Positions 11,679 to 22,989 of a stretch of 64,000 bases of DNA are shown here, piece by piece. The notes under the pieces are model-generated. The model had not been told where the DNA came from, ran no database searches, and saw nothing but the letters and a program-made list of their open reading frames with translations. The position numbers and the translations under genes are program-made. The stretch comes from Cryptomeria japonica (lineage: Eukaryota; Streptophyta; Pinopsida; Cupressales; Cupressaceae): NCBI RefSeq assembly GCF_030272615.1, contig NC_081414.1, positions 46,360,001-46,424,000 of the forward strand, read 5' to 3'. Positions within the stretch are counted from its first letter, which is position 1. Every line of letters begins with the position of its first letter.

Positions 11679-13952
11679 TGTTGTTCTCAAAAATGAGAAA
11701 CCCAAGTTCACCTGCAATCTATCTATGAAATAACCAATCTCAATCAATGAAATGCTTCAAGGCTTGGACAACATAACATAGGATCCTAATGATTCTCCTA
11801 CACTTCAGGTTCTACTAGACCTAGGGGGGGACACCCTTTGATGCATAAAATACAACCAGTTATAGACATATGGCATCAACAAAGGTAGATGAATCTCAAA
11901 AGGCTCAACAAGGAGGTTACTGTAGATGGGCTAGATCTACATTAACATCTCAACTAGATTGGAGCATGAGATAGGTGGAAAAAACTAAAACTACAAACAT
12001 AAAGCAAATGGATAATTTATTTTTAAGAAATCTCTGAGAATCCCCAGCATTTGCAAGACTAGTGCCTTATCTAAGGGGAACAAAGTCATACATCAAACTG
12101 TAAATGAGAACCTCTAGTGCAAGTCCATCTTCATATTGAAATATTCCTGCATTAATGCCTTGCATAAATGCATTACTCAACTCATCCACAAAATCATCAG
12201 ATCTTGAATATATATTCCATTGTTTATGATTGATTAGAGAGTTTAAATTCTTCCTTGAAGAATACCTACAAACAATCACAACAATCTCCTTGAGATGACA
12301 AAGCCTCTTTGAGGATTTAATTTGTAACAAAGAAATATATATTTAGATACAATCTTGTGTGAATTTATGCATGCCTTACATACATATAAATCTACAACTA
12401 GAAACACCTACAACAAGAAGATATACTCCATTACTTGAAAGAAGACATTAGACTATACAAACTTTGGAAGAAAAACTCAGAGTTGGAAACATAGAATATG
12501 GAGCTCTACTCACAAAAATTTTGGAACCCCTACAAAATGAGAAGACCTTTGAATAAGAAGGAAGAGAGAAGAATTTTGGATTTCATCTCTAACAATGACC
12601 ACTATCCCAAATCTTTCTTCATTAACTACTCACACACTTGGCTTGCAAAAAATCTTCTCTGACAAACTCAAAAATCTTTTTGAAATCCCAAAGCAACTGC
12701 TCTTGAGATACTTGATGTGTGTAGCAACTGATTGTAGAAACAAACTCCTTGGATCGAGAACTTTCAAACGATATATAACACTTGTATATTTGGGAAAAAA
12801 ATAACCCCTCAACCATCAATCTCTCTGCGGGTCAGTTATTTAAATTTTGGCATTTTTGTACTATAGTCTGAAACTATATTTAACTTTGACTTTTGCCTTG
12901 ATCCTCCTTGTTCGCTCTACCACATGGAACCCCCTAATTGGCTCCAGAGTCTCTGTCCTGCCACCTTACCACGGTCAGACTCACCGCCAGAATGAAGGTC
13001 TTCTTTGTCGCTGGGTCACGCGGGATATGCTAACGAGTGGTTTCCCATCGTGACCTAGCGACCACTGTTGGATCTCCTTCAGATCTACTTGCTCGTGAGG
13101 TCTCTAGTTTTTTGGGTGTTATCATTTTATGCTAGCGAGCTGGAGACTGGGTTTAAGTCGTGAGGTCTCAAATTGGTCTTTGCCTCTCACCCTTTCTATC
13201 AGGCCCGCCTTGTCGCCTAGTCTTGATGGATACTCTAATGAGAAGCTTCCCATCATGACATAGCGACCACCGTTGGACACTGCGATCAGCGTCTGACCAC
13301 CTCCAACTTTCTCGGCCTTTAACTCACCTTAGCCACTCTCCTGTTGGGTCCCAACTCTTGGTCGCCATGTCACGAGGGTATTCATTTCGGGCACTTCACA
13401 ACTGCAGTACAATGACAACCATTGATAGTCCTAGAATTTTACTCCACCATTGATCTTCGTCAGATCTGTCATTGGATCTTCTCAATTTGTATGACCCTTA
13501 GCCTCTTCTTGCCAGCCTGTCACAAAATTTGGGTTGCTTCAAGATGTGCGCATGTGTGGGGTCCACCGATGCTAAGCCTCCACTTGCCAAAAGCCCTTAA
13601 GCTTTTGGCATTATAATAGTATGCGGATTTGTATTTAAATACAAAAAATGCCTCTTGCACAACCGATGTGGGATAAATGTTCATGCCTAGCGGCATTTAC
13701 ATGGAAATTTCTCTGGCCTTTTAAAACCTTCTTTGGCACCCAAGTAAAAATGCTTTACACAAGCCGACTGCATTTGCTGAAAGCTTCTTTGCTTCCCATG
13801 TTTCACAGCCATGCGAGGGGAGGATTGCTGGCTCTATTCTTCATGCCCTCAAACCATGCGATTCAGGTTGATTCATCAAGTGCCATTTGAAAGTGCAAAG
13901 TAAAATTTAAAATGGGCCTCTCAAGTTGACTCAAATTTTATGAGTCCCAACA
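11679..13952 (-). repeat. 5' LTR (right) of the 7-kb non-autonomous element
   Basis: 2274 bp, starting TGTTGTTCTC and ending GAGTCCCAACA, followed by the duplication ggacg. It matches 6946-9225 throughout. A tatttaaata stretch near 13630 is a possible TATA region on the minus strand. Confidence 0.85.
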
Positions 13953-13965
13953 GGACGTGCCAAAA

Positions 13966-15137
13966 TGAAGCAAGGGAAAACCAATGTAAGTTTAGATGGT
14001 TATTTTAAACCCAAATAAATATAGAAGGCCACATAAAGGATAAACCAAGTTTCTTATACCTTGCAAGAGAGAGTTCTCTCTTGTTCCTCTGATTGATCTA
14101 TTGGTGAAGCCAAGGATGCACCACTCCTTAACTGGTTTGGATTAGCTCCTTGATTGGAATGTGGATTTATCTCCACACACAACAAGATTGGTTGGATTCG
14201 GATTGGATTTGAATGGTGATGGACATGGATTAGATGAGGGAATATTTGGTCATTATGATGGCAGGATGGATGATTTTGTATTTCAAATTAACACCATAAG
14301 ATTAGATGAGAAGTGGATGATTTGTGAGGAGAGGAGACTCCAATTTATAGATTGGAGGAGGCCAAAATGAAGGGCCAAGATTGATTTTGGAATGGCAGGT
14401 TGAGATCGATTTGAGAGGGAGCACATAGATTGAGAGGACAAGATGTGGGATTCAAGAGCTATGTCATAAAGGTATTTCTTATCTCCACACCTCTCAAGGT
14501 ACATGGAGAAGAGCTCCCAAGAACATTGGGAAGAGAAAAAGGAATTAAAAATTCCTTTGAGAAAGGGGAGAGGAATTAAAAATTCCAAAATAAGAGGATG
14601 TGTGGGAAGACTAAATGGATAAAGGAATTAGAAATTCCTTGGGAAGAGGATGCATGGGGAGATTCAAATAATTTGAATATTTTTGAAAGGATCAAATCAA
14701 GGTGATTAGGGATGTGAAAATGATTAAGGGGATTGATCAGATGGCTTAATGGGTGATTAGAGAGCAAGTGGTAAAGTTAGGAGGATGTGACATGAAGAGA
14801 GAGAATGAGTGGATGAATATGAAATTAGAGAAATAATGATAAGCATGGTTCTAGAAGAATTAATTAGGCTAAGTGAGGATTAGAAGAAGTGATTTTGTAG
14901 GAATCACATGACTTAAGTTAATTAATTGTCATTAATTAACTAGGAGGGGATGATTGTGATGACTTTAGCAAAATTGGGGAATAATTAATTTATTGATAAA
15001 TTAACTATTGGACTATAGTGATAAAATTAATTAAATTTTATTTAATTAATTTTAAGAGGAATAAGGATAAACATAATTAATCGTGTAGAAAGGCTTAACT
15101 TAATTAAATATTAATTTAATAAATTTTAGGTGTCTAT

Positions 15138-15138
<1 letters not shown>
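13966..15138 (-). mobile_element. G2 relic: 5' LTR of an old Tat-like gypsy element
   Basis: It starts TGAAGCAAGG directly after ccaaaa, as the G1 LTR starts TGCGGGATG after caccaaaa. It ends ttttaggtgtctata, as the G1 LTR ends ttttaggtgtctaca. Its length of 1173 bp is close to the G1 LTRs (1235 and 1281). The interior has the same layout: a caatttatag motif (a TATA box on the minus strand) early, then long purine-rich and taatta-rich stretches. Base-level similarity is low, so the relic is old. Frames at 14161-14588 inside it are not genes. Confidence 0.6.
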
Positions 15139-15168
<30 letters not shown>

Positions 15169-15278
15169 CATGTATGTATGTATGTATGTATGTATGCATG
15201 TATACATATGTACATATATATGTATATATATGTATATATAAATATACATATGTATTTGTATATTACTAATATACATAA

Positions 15279-15325
<47 letters not shown>
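15139..15325. repeat. Compound microsatellite (TA)n, (TGTA)n, (GT)n
   Basis: TA runs are followed by tgta units near 15171-15200 and a (GT)n run of about 40 bp at 15282-15321. It starts exactly where the G2 LTR ends. The translated frame of alternating Y/I/M/V is an artefact. Confidence 0.95.
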
Positions 15326-15328
<3 letters not shown>

Positions 15329-16295
15329 GATACTTCTTTTTTTATTTTATGGAAATTGACATGTGATCCCCTATTAACATTAAGGGAGAGTGTTCGAGCA
15401 TAATGTTATTAGGGGTCACATCCTTATAACATTTATATATAATGTTCTAATATATAAGATTATTAAACCTTATATATTATATTCTTTACAAGCATATTCC
15501 ATTTGAAATAATTATAATCTAATAACTATTAGATTATTAATTATTGGTGAATGGGGGTAATTGAAAAGGTGTGACTAGTGTAGCCACCCTTACTCATAAA
15601 TTTAAGGAGGTTCTCTCTCATTTGAGAGGTGTGAGAATTTGAAGCTTTATGGTGAGTTGTAACTATTCACAAGAACTATTGGAAGTGTCCTAGATTCTAG
15701 TCTATTTTATGATAGACTACATTTGTAAGTGTTTTAATAAAATGATGCTTTATGAAGATTTTTACCCAAAAGGATTCTCCTCATGCATATATTTTGTAAT
15801 GTGTTAATTTATGGTGAATGATTCTTAATGCATTTATTTCATATCTTGTTTATAATGATTAGTATCCTAAGATCCTAATTTATAACAACAGACTTGCAAA
15901 CAACTCACACAAGTAAAGCATGTTAAGTAGCTCAAGCAGGTCAAACATTTTGAATGTAAAATGTTGATGATTTATTTAATGTAATTTCTAAGTGTAATTT
16001 TTAATTTGTGTTTTCCTTTAATTCTAACTTATACAATGACAACATTATAGAATCTAACATGGCCATCAACAACTTCCTTCAAACATGAAAAATTAAGTGA
16101 GCTCACAATTAAGTGTACACTATAACATAGGACTAACACCACTTTTATTAATTTATGCTCTCTTTTTATTATAACTTATACAATGGCAATAACACAACAT
16201 ACACAATAGAACCTTCCTTACATGCACTTCACTCTTGCACTATTCAGGTATTGGAACTCCAGAATCGATCATCTTTTGGTATACTTGTTGTAATC

Positions 16296-16297
<2 letters not shown>
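15326..16297. other. Intergenic DNA, no gene seen
   Basis: AT-rich sequence without a supported reading frame. A stretch with taatgttctaatatataagattattaaacctt is weakly self-complementary. Confidence 0.5.
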
Positions 16298-16374
<77 letters not shown>

Positions 16375-16375
16375 C

Positions 16376-16422
<47 letters not shown>

Positions 16423-16820
16423 CTATATACATATATCTACATATATGTATCTATATACATATATGTATATATATGTATATAGATACATATATATATATAT
16501 CTATACATATATATATCTACATATATGTATAGATATACATATATGTATCTATATACATATATATACATATATGTATATATATGTATATATATATGTATGT
16601 ATGTATATATATATATGTATGTGTATATACATATATATACATATGCATATGTATATGTATATATATATATGTATGTGTATATACACATATCTATATATAT
16701 ATGTGTGTGTGCGTATATATATGTCTATATATGTGTGTATATATGTGTGTGTATATGTGTGTATATATATATGTATATGTGTATATGTGTATATATATGT
16801 ATATATGTGTATATGTGTAT
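16298..16820. repeat. Long compound microsatellite, about 520 bp
   Basis: Uninterrupted (TA)n grades into tatgtatata, then gtgtgtata variants. Several overlapping Y/I/M/V frames on both strands are artefacts. It ends at the TG of the LTR fragment at 16821. Confidence 0.95.
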
Positions 16821-17692
16821 TGTTGGTAAATAGATTTGTCACTGCGGTCATTTACTTGAAACTAACCCTGTTTGCTCGATGAGCAATGACAAACATTCCA
16901 ACAGTTGGAGAGATCATTCTATGAAACATGATCTTCCTCTGCATTTGAGAGGGGAAACTCCCTCATATGATAGGGGTATTTAGGATTTTGTGTACTTTTA
17001 ACCTGAAAGTACATAAAGGAGAAAACATAAAACTAAAGAGAAATAAAGATAGAAACCCCAACAATAGACATACGACCATCAACTAAGATTTCCCAACGTT
17101 AGCAACAAATTACAAGGGGAGTTTATAAGGTAAAATGCTTAGCCATGAGATGACGATAAAGAAGAATGACAAATCTCAACATACGAAGAGATAAGATACT
17201 TCAACACATTCAAACTAAGATACCAAAGGTTGCTTGTGCATCATCACATCAATTGTATAAATCACATATGCATAAAAAGACTACCAATTTGACATACGAG
17301 AAATTGGCAATAATAACACATGAATACATTTAAAACATACGAACTAAGACGTATTCTTCATTATGCTTTTGGAAATATACAAGTCCAAAATCCTTTCTAT
17401 ACATAGTGTAAATCAAAATGTCATTATAGGTTTCTCCTAGAATTCCAGCAGAGTTTTCTCCTATGTAAAACAAAAAAAGTCCTTGCCCTTACATTACCAA
17501 TAGCCTTGTATTTACAGGCTTCCCAGAATAACCACCTTAGTAACTAACTTTATTCCTGGGTTAATAACTAACTCTTTTCTGCATTAATTTCAAAGAGTTA
17601 ATAACTTACACACTTATGCACAGAAAAAGTCAACTTTCTAACCTTTGGTTACAATACATGACATAAGTCACCTTTTTATAAAAAGAATTTCA
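16821..17692 (-). mobile_element. LTR copy, minus orientation, same family as 58094-58935
   Basis: It resembles 58094-58935 in opposite orientation along most of its length. Shared landmarks include cctgaaagtacataaa, gtatttacaggctt / cttataaatacaagg, and atctcttcgtatgttgag on the minus strand. It starts tgttggtaaatag, the inverse of ctatttaccaaca. The expected minus-strand start is TGAAATTC at 17692. The flanking bases do not form a target duplication, so this is a fragment or solo LTR with uncertain ends. No internal region is attached. Confidence 0.55.
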
Positions 17693-18284
17693 AACCCATT
17701 ACATTGAAGAAATAACTCATTGTTGATTTGGCCGAGGTAGCCTTCATGTCTTCATTTGCTTCATTTGATCTTGTAATCACTTCACCATCTATTCCATATG
17801 TCGATATCTTTATCATTGAAACAAGGCATTCATCCACCAATATCCTTTGTTTGAGGAGACACCCATTGTGATCACATCAACTAGAATCCTTTACTGTCAT
17901 CTTGTATATTTGTGAATCCTCTTTGAGAAATTTTGCCATCATATCACATTCTCCATGCCACTCACACTTCCTTGGAGTTATAGAGCCTTTCTCATTCTGC
18001 AATCATTTCGTTTCATTGTTTGAGATGATGTCTTTTCCTTTGAGATACTTGAATAAATAGTTCATGCTCTTTGTCTGATCCAAGCTTCCAGAATCACATG
18101 CATATCCATCAAGATGAACATATCATTTGTTTTATGCTTCTCATTTGAATGTGTGTTTACCACAGAGATGGTCAGTTCAATAAACTTTTGACAAAATTAA
18201 ATACATTAGGTTTTGATGAATGGCCATTCCACTGCTCTAGGCTTTCTACACTTTGTAAACATGACATGCTGTCAAACAACACAC
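17693..18284. other. Intergenic DNA, no gene seen
   Basis: No recognisable coding or repeat structure. It lies next to the decayed PPR segment and may be its upstream or spacer sequence. Confidence 0.4.
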
Positions 18285-19260
18285 GACATTGGCTATACTT
18301 CCACCATTTGTAGTAGTTGCGACTACAACATCTGACACCTCTATCCTTTATGCTTTGCTAAGTACCGTGACTGAATTTGTGCATATCTTACTATCATTGC
18401 ATTCCAGGAAACACATTTCTTTGAGGCATTCAATTAAGGAGTTCAAACATCTTGTCTATGCCTGGCCATTTTGCATACATGTGTCCTACGACAACTGCAG
18501 GTACAAAATCTAAAGAAAAATCCATTTATCACAACTTTAATTTGAAGACGATAGCAAAGTTTGAGGATTTTTTCTTTGCAACTGCTAATTGCATTGCATT
18601 GAAAGTTTCTAATGTAGTTCAATGAATCCACCTTGTGTAGATTCAACAATCATTGCATACCATTAAGTTACATTTCTTTTAAAGATTTTTGTCAAACTGT
18701 TAGCATGCCTATCTGCAATAATGATGTTTCATGAAACATCTCTTTTTGAGGTGATCTATCAAACAATTAATTACGCCTTGTTAATGCTTCTACTTTATCA
18801 TTGGCAGGGAGGATGCTGGATAGTTACGAAAGTGTCTTTAATATATGCAATGAGACCACATTTCTTTGAGGGATTTTGTCAAACAGTTTATACGCATTGC
18901 CCGCGCATTCCCTATGTCAACGTTGCTAGAATTAAATTCTATCAAATAGTTCACATGCATTGTCTATACTTTACGTTGCCTTCAAACCTACCAAAACAAT
19001 TCACATGTGTTGTCTGGGCTTCCATGCTGCTTGTAACTTGACATGTAATTGGTTAAACAGTCCACATGTGATGTCAATTATTTGCAGCGTTGAAGTGCAT
19101 TGTTGTGCAATTAAATTTTGCTTGCTTGGAGATCAATATATTGCTAGTAATGGTGAAAACATTTTCAATAACTCCATTGTGTGCATGAACTGTGAGTTTG
19201 ACAGCCATAAGATGGCATCTCTGTGATGCACTATGTCAAACGGTTTGTAGCTTGTCTATG
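18285..19260 (-). pseudogene. Decayed pentatricopeptide-repeat (PPR) gene fragment
   Basis: Read on the minus strand, several pieces in different frames match the PLS-type PPR pattern (MYAKCGxIxxAxxLFDxMPQRN). They are GHMYAKWPGID then MPQRNVF near 18500-18415, SIDNACELFD-like near 18980-18930, GNAYKLFDKIPQRN near 18915-18865, and NMYVKYGR near 19280-19255. The pieces are joined by frameshifts and stops, so nothing is translated. Intact PPR proteins bind RNA in plastids or mitochondria. Repeat spacing is irregular, which suggests deletions. Gene fragments of this large family are common in plant genomes. The boundaries are only approximate. Confidence 0.55.
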
Positions 19261-19469
19261 CCTTCCATATTTCACATACATATTTAAATTTCATGGCATG
19301 TGATTGCTTCATTAATCTGCAACTATGTTCTCCCAATGTAACTACAACTTTGACATCTGATGAACTCCCTCTCTTCTTCAATTCATTTTGAATGCTCATA
19401 ACCTTGTTTGCAGTCTTCCTTTAATTTTCTCTCTTTTTTTTAATTCTTTCTTTGATAAAATCTATAAGA

Positions 19470-19695
19470 GGTTAAGAATGTTCAAAAACTGAGCATTTCT
19501 AACCTTCTTGACAAAGTAGGGCCCGCAAGGTTAAGAAATGAGGTTAGAAATGCTTAATTTTTTAGCATTCCTAGCCTTTTTGTGATAGGTTAGAAATATG
19601 GGTTAGAAATGCTCAAAAAGTGAGCATTTCTAACCTTCTTGACAAAAGGTTAAGAGATGAGGTTAAGAATGCTCACTTTTTGAGCATTTCTAACC
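19470..19695. repeat. Tandem array of four hairpin units
   Basis: Four 35-bp palindromes lie at 19470-19504, 19542-19576, 19601-19635 and 19661-19695, 59-72 bp apart. The third has 15-bp perfect arms (ggttagaaatgctca and tgagcatttctaacc) around the loop aaaag. The fourth has almost the same arms with ctttt in the loop. The first two carry a few mismatches. Linkers share ttcttgacaaa and a ggttaagaratga word. No gene is near. The array would fold strongly as RNA or as single-stranded DNA. Confidence 0.85.
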
Positions 19696-20285
19696 TTCTG
19701 GTTCAGCAAGCTATCCTTTACACATTGGAAACCATTTTTCACTGAGAGGAAATAAGGAAGAATGCAACCAATGTCTAAAGATGATTTTCTTATTGCAAAT
19801 GACCAAAAATATTGAAATAATTTAAAATATTAAATTATCAATTGAGAAATAATTTAAATGTTTTAAATATAATGCTTTGGCTGGAGAAAAATGGCATAAC
19901 TTTCAAACGATAGGGAGTTAGGTCCTGAAATTTGAAACACACGTCAATGGTAGGGAAATAGATCCACACAATTATTTACACCTACCTTAAATGATATATT
20001 TTAATCATTTGGGAGCAACAGACACCAAAAATTGAAAGTTTAAAATATGACAAAGTGTGAACTAGGTTTAGGTGAAAGTTGGCCACATGATATAAAATGA
20101 CGTTTAGATCCTAACTATCAAGCGATTTCCCTCAATTTGTGATAATTTTCAAAATTCTTCCATTTTTTCGTATTTTGGCTGACAATGACCTTGGATTGTG
20201 TGTTCACTGTTTACACATAACACCTATTTGGACCTTTACTCGACACTGAGAGTGATTTGAAGTTCAAATTTTAGGTAGGCCAAAT
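19696..20285. other. Intergenic DNA, no gene seen
   Basis: AT-rich, with no supported frame or repeat. Confidence 0.5.
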
Positions 20286-20295
20286 ATGGGGGAAA

Positions 20296-20610
20296 CATGT
20301 ATATATATACATATATATACACATATACACATATACACATATATACATATATATACATATATATATATATATACATATATACCTATATACCTACATATAT
20401 ACATATATATCTATATACAAATACATATATATATATACATATATACATATATATCTATATACATATACATATATATATATATGTATATATGTATATATAT
20501 GTATATATGTATATATGCATATATATGTATATATGTATATATATGTATATATGTATATATGCATATATATGTATATATGTATATATATGTGTGTGTGTGT
20601 ACATGTATAA
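20296..20610. repeat. Compound microsatellite, (TA)n with tatac / tatgtata variants
   Basis: The first half is atatac-rich and the second half tatatg-rich, so the two halves are roughly complementary and the block can fold back. The Y/I/H frames across it are artefacts. Confidence 0.95.
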
Positions 20611-20972
20611 ATTCCAATCTAGACTCCCTTTTCAATTGGAATTCCAATTGTAATTCATATTCTAATTCATGATGTTTATGAAGGTGGTAATGTGTTTGGA
20701 TGCCACACTACCACTCTATCAGCTAGGGGTTATTTTAGGGGCAAGTTGTCGAGGTGGGACCTCTAACATTTTGGTCAGCACATAATTTGGGGTATTTTTT
20801 TACATGTAGGAGAAATTGGGTCGGAACACATGGTGGATGCATTTGATAGGGCAAAAAAAATCATGTTTTTAGGTTGTCTAGTCAGGTGTCCTGGTGGATG
20901 GCAAAAAAAATCAGGTTTAGAGATATCTTGCTCTCATAATTACCTATGAATCCCCTTGTAGCCGTATATATA
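20611..20972. other. Flank of Copia-A, ending in the duplication atata
   Basis: No gene. The word gcaaaaaaaatca occurs twice (near 20850 and 20900). The last five bases, atata at 20968-20972, are the left target duplication of Copia-A. Confidence 0.6.
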
Positions 20973-21446
20973 TGATGGTATGATGAATCAATAAGGATCT
21001 GGTCAACTACTGAGAGTGGGGGGTGAATCAATAGATAGAAAGCTGACATAAACTTTTCACCAAACAAAAGCAACCTCTCAAGACAAACTCATAAATGACT
21101 AGTTCAAACACTAAACTACAAATTGTAATATCAATGTCAAGTAAACCGGTTGACTATCATAATAGAGTGACAGTAAAACAACTCTAAAACTCACAAACCT
21201 TTTAACCAAAACATCCAAATACTTTACTAACAAAAGTAAAAGCATATTTTTTATTATTGTCGGTCATCATGTCATATCTAAGTGGATTTAACTGTTAAGA
21301 GAATTAACCATATCAAACATAACCACAAAAACATTCACCACTTGACACAATTATTTTGACGTGGAAACCCAAATGGGAAAAACCACAGTGGGGATGAATT
21401 CCCACAAGTATTATGAACTTTTTTTAAGTTTGCCCTGTTAGGAGCC
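20973..21446 (-). repeat. Copia-A 3' LTR, piece 1
   Basis: It aligns with 47423-47895 of the intact right LTR. It is interrupted after ccctgttaggagcc by Copia-B. The last five bases, gagcc, are the left copy of Copia-B's slightly mutated target duplication. Confidence 0.9.
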
Positions 21447-21787
21447 TGTTGGTATTATAGATTACTTTGTCATGTGTTGCATTGGTTTTGTCATTAATGT
21501 CAACACTTGTCTTCTTGGAGGTTTACATTATGTTCACTGGTATATGGTTAGTGGCTTATGGACAGTCACTGGTATGTGTTCACCAACAGGTTATATTGTT
21601 CACCGACAATGATGATGACTTGTTATCATTTGGAGATCATTTGGTTATGTTAGAAGTTTGGATTTGGTGTTTTTCTTATTGGTCTAATCATGTTGACAAA
21701 TTTTCCTTTACCTGCAGACAGGTCTAGGTTATGGACTGGTACTCCAGATCAACACGACACGTTATGGAGAATGTCTATGATTGGAGA
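21447..21787 (+). repeat. Copia-B 5' LTR, truncated
   Basis: It matches the first 340 bp of 22990-24044 with few differences. Similarity stops around gattgga (21781-21787), where the internal deletion joins pol. The joint shows no long homology. Confidence 0.85.
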
Positions 21788-22707
21788 GATAATTTTTCTT
21801 TAGGTTTGCAGATTTCACAAACAGATAAAGGTATATTCATATGTCAAACAAAGTACTTGAAGGAACTTTTGAAGAAATTTGGTATGGAAAATTCCAAACT
21901 GGTAAGTACTCCCATGACTACAACTGATAAATTGACATTGAAGGATGATTCAACTCTTATTAATCGGACAAGGTACAAATATATGATTGAAGGTTTATTG
22001 TATTTGACACAAACAAGACCTGATATAATGAATGCAGTATGTACATTGTTTCAAGGTTTCAAAGAAATCTTAAAGAAAATCATGAATTAGCAGTTAAAAG
22101 GATTTTCGAGTACCTACAAGGCACAACAAATCTTGGCTTATGGTATCCTAAAGATGAAAATTTTAATTTATGTGCATACACCGATGCAAATTGGGCAAGT
22201 GATGTAGATGATAGAAAGAGTACCACTAGTGGTGCATTCTTTCTTGGTAGCAGATTGATTTCATGGATAAGAAAGAAGTAGACTTGTACATCATTATCAA
22301 CAATAGAATCAGAATATGTTGCAGTAGCAACTAATTGTACTAAGGTATTATGGATTAAGCAAATGTTGAAGGATATAAAGGTAAAATGTAAAGAAGCAAT
22401 AATCATTTATTGTGATAATTCAGTAGGAATTGATATATCAAAGAATTCGATATTTCACTCTAAGACAAAGCATGTTTCTATTAAGTATAATTTTTTGAAA
22501 GAGAATGTTGAATCAAATGAAGTGAAACTGGTTTATGTGAATGCTAAAGAGCAAGTTGCGGATATCTTTACAAAGCCTTTGCCTAAGGAAACATTTGAAT
22601 ATCTCAGAGAGCAACTTGGGGTAATTTCCTCATTGGCAGAGACTTATATGTTGAAGATTGGCATCAAACCGATAGGAACTAACAAAAAAATCTTTTTCCG
22701 GCTTTAA
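21782..22707 (+). pseudogene. Copia-B pol remnant: end of RT and RNase H
   Basis: This is the Ty1/copia polyprotein from the RT C-terminus onward. FSLGLQISQTDKGIF, then SKLVSTPM and YLTQTRPDI, are the copia RT connection motifs. After a frameshift near 22075 follow IFEYLQGTTNLGL, the RNase H start AYTDANWASDVDDRKST, SAxxSWIRKK, STIESEYVAV, the YCDNSVGIDIS block, and HSKTKHVSIKY. It ends with the ADIFTKPLP motif near 22575. A TAG at 22279 replaces the Q of RKKQT, a C-to-T change in CAG. The RNase H residues D (first), E and D are visible. No catalytic RT core remains, so it is dead. The stop at 22707 is the normal end of pol. Confidence 0.9.
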
Positions 22708-22989
22708 TGGAGGAGAGCTACTTCTTAGGGGGAGTAGCTGGCATAATGTTAAGTTTTGAATTCTTAACTGCTTTGTCATTTGATGTCAAAGGGGGAGAGA
22801 TATCTATGGAAAAACATTATTCCTTTGGGGAGAGATATACTCTTTGGATATATGTATTTTTGGTTTTATTACAAAACTTTGTATTAATCTATCTTTGGGA
22901 GGTTGATTGGTTTACTAGTTTTGGCATTCTATTTTTGGCACTTAGATGTTTTTCCATCTAGTGTTGCCATCAATGCCAAAGGCGGAGAT
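22708..22989 (+). other. Copia-B 3' untranslated region with polypurine tracts
   Basis: There are four purine tracts: cttagggggagtag (about 22726), caaagggggagaga (about 22787), ctttggggagaga (about 22815), and the tract at the LTR border, caaaggcggagat (22977-22989), where the usual GGGGGAG has a C. The last one primes plus-strand synthesis; the others are extra copies. Confidence 0.7.

Larger units (their letters stand above)
6946..13952 (-). mobile_element. Non-autonomous LTR retrotransposon (7.0 kb, 2.28-kb LTRs, no pol)
   Basis: The element is bounded by TGTTGTTCT at 6946 and GTCCCAACA at 13952. The perfect 5-bp duplication ggacg lies at 6941-6945 and 13953-13957. The two LTRs are unusually long (2280 and 2274 bp) and flank only 2453 bp of internal sequence. 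A primer-binding-site candidate next to the right LTR (TGGCAACTCCGTTGGGGA, 11674-11657) sets the direction as minus. Inside are one long acidic ORF and its downstream extension. I see no protease, RT, RNase H or integrase, so the element must have moved with enzymes from another element. The LTRs differ at very roughly one base in ten over the first 250 bp, which makes it older than G1. It landed in the primer-binding region of the G2 relic. Confidence 0.85.

Noticed and set aside
12067-12330. 87-codon minus-strand frame, with an 80-codon + frame at 13648-13890
   Set aside because: Both lie in the right LTR of the non-autonomous element, and the frames are broken in the left LTR copy, so they are not maintained genes.
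19470-19695. CRISPR array
   Set aside because: Repeats are themselves palindromes with similar linkers, no unique spacers of constant length exist, and the sequence is a plant nuclear region.
15130-20672. Open frames of alternating Y, I, M, H and V (15130-15366, 16155-16882, 20286-20672, both strands)
   Set aside because: They are translations of TA/TGTA/GT microsatellites, open in several frames at once.
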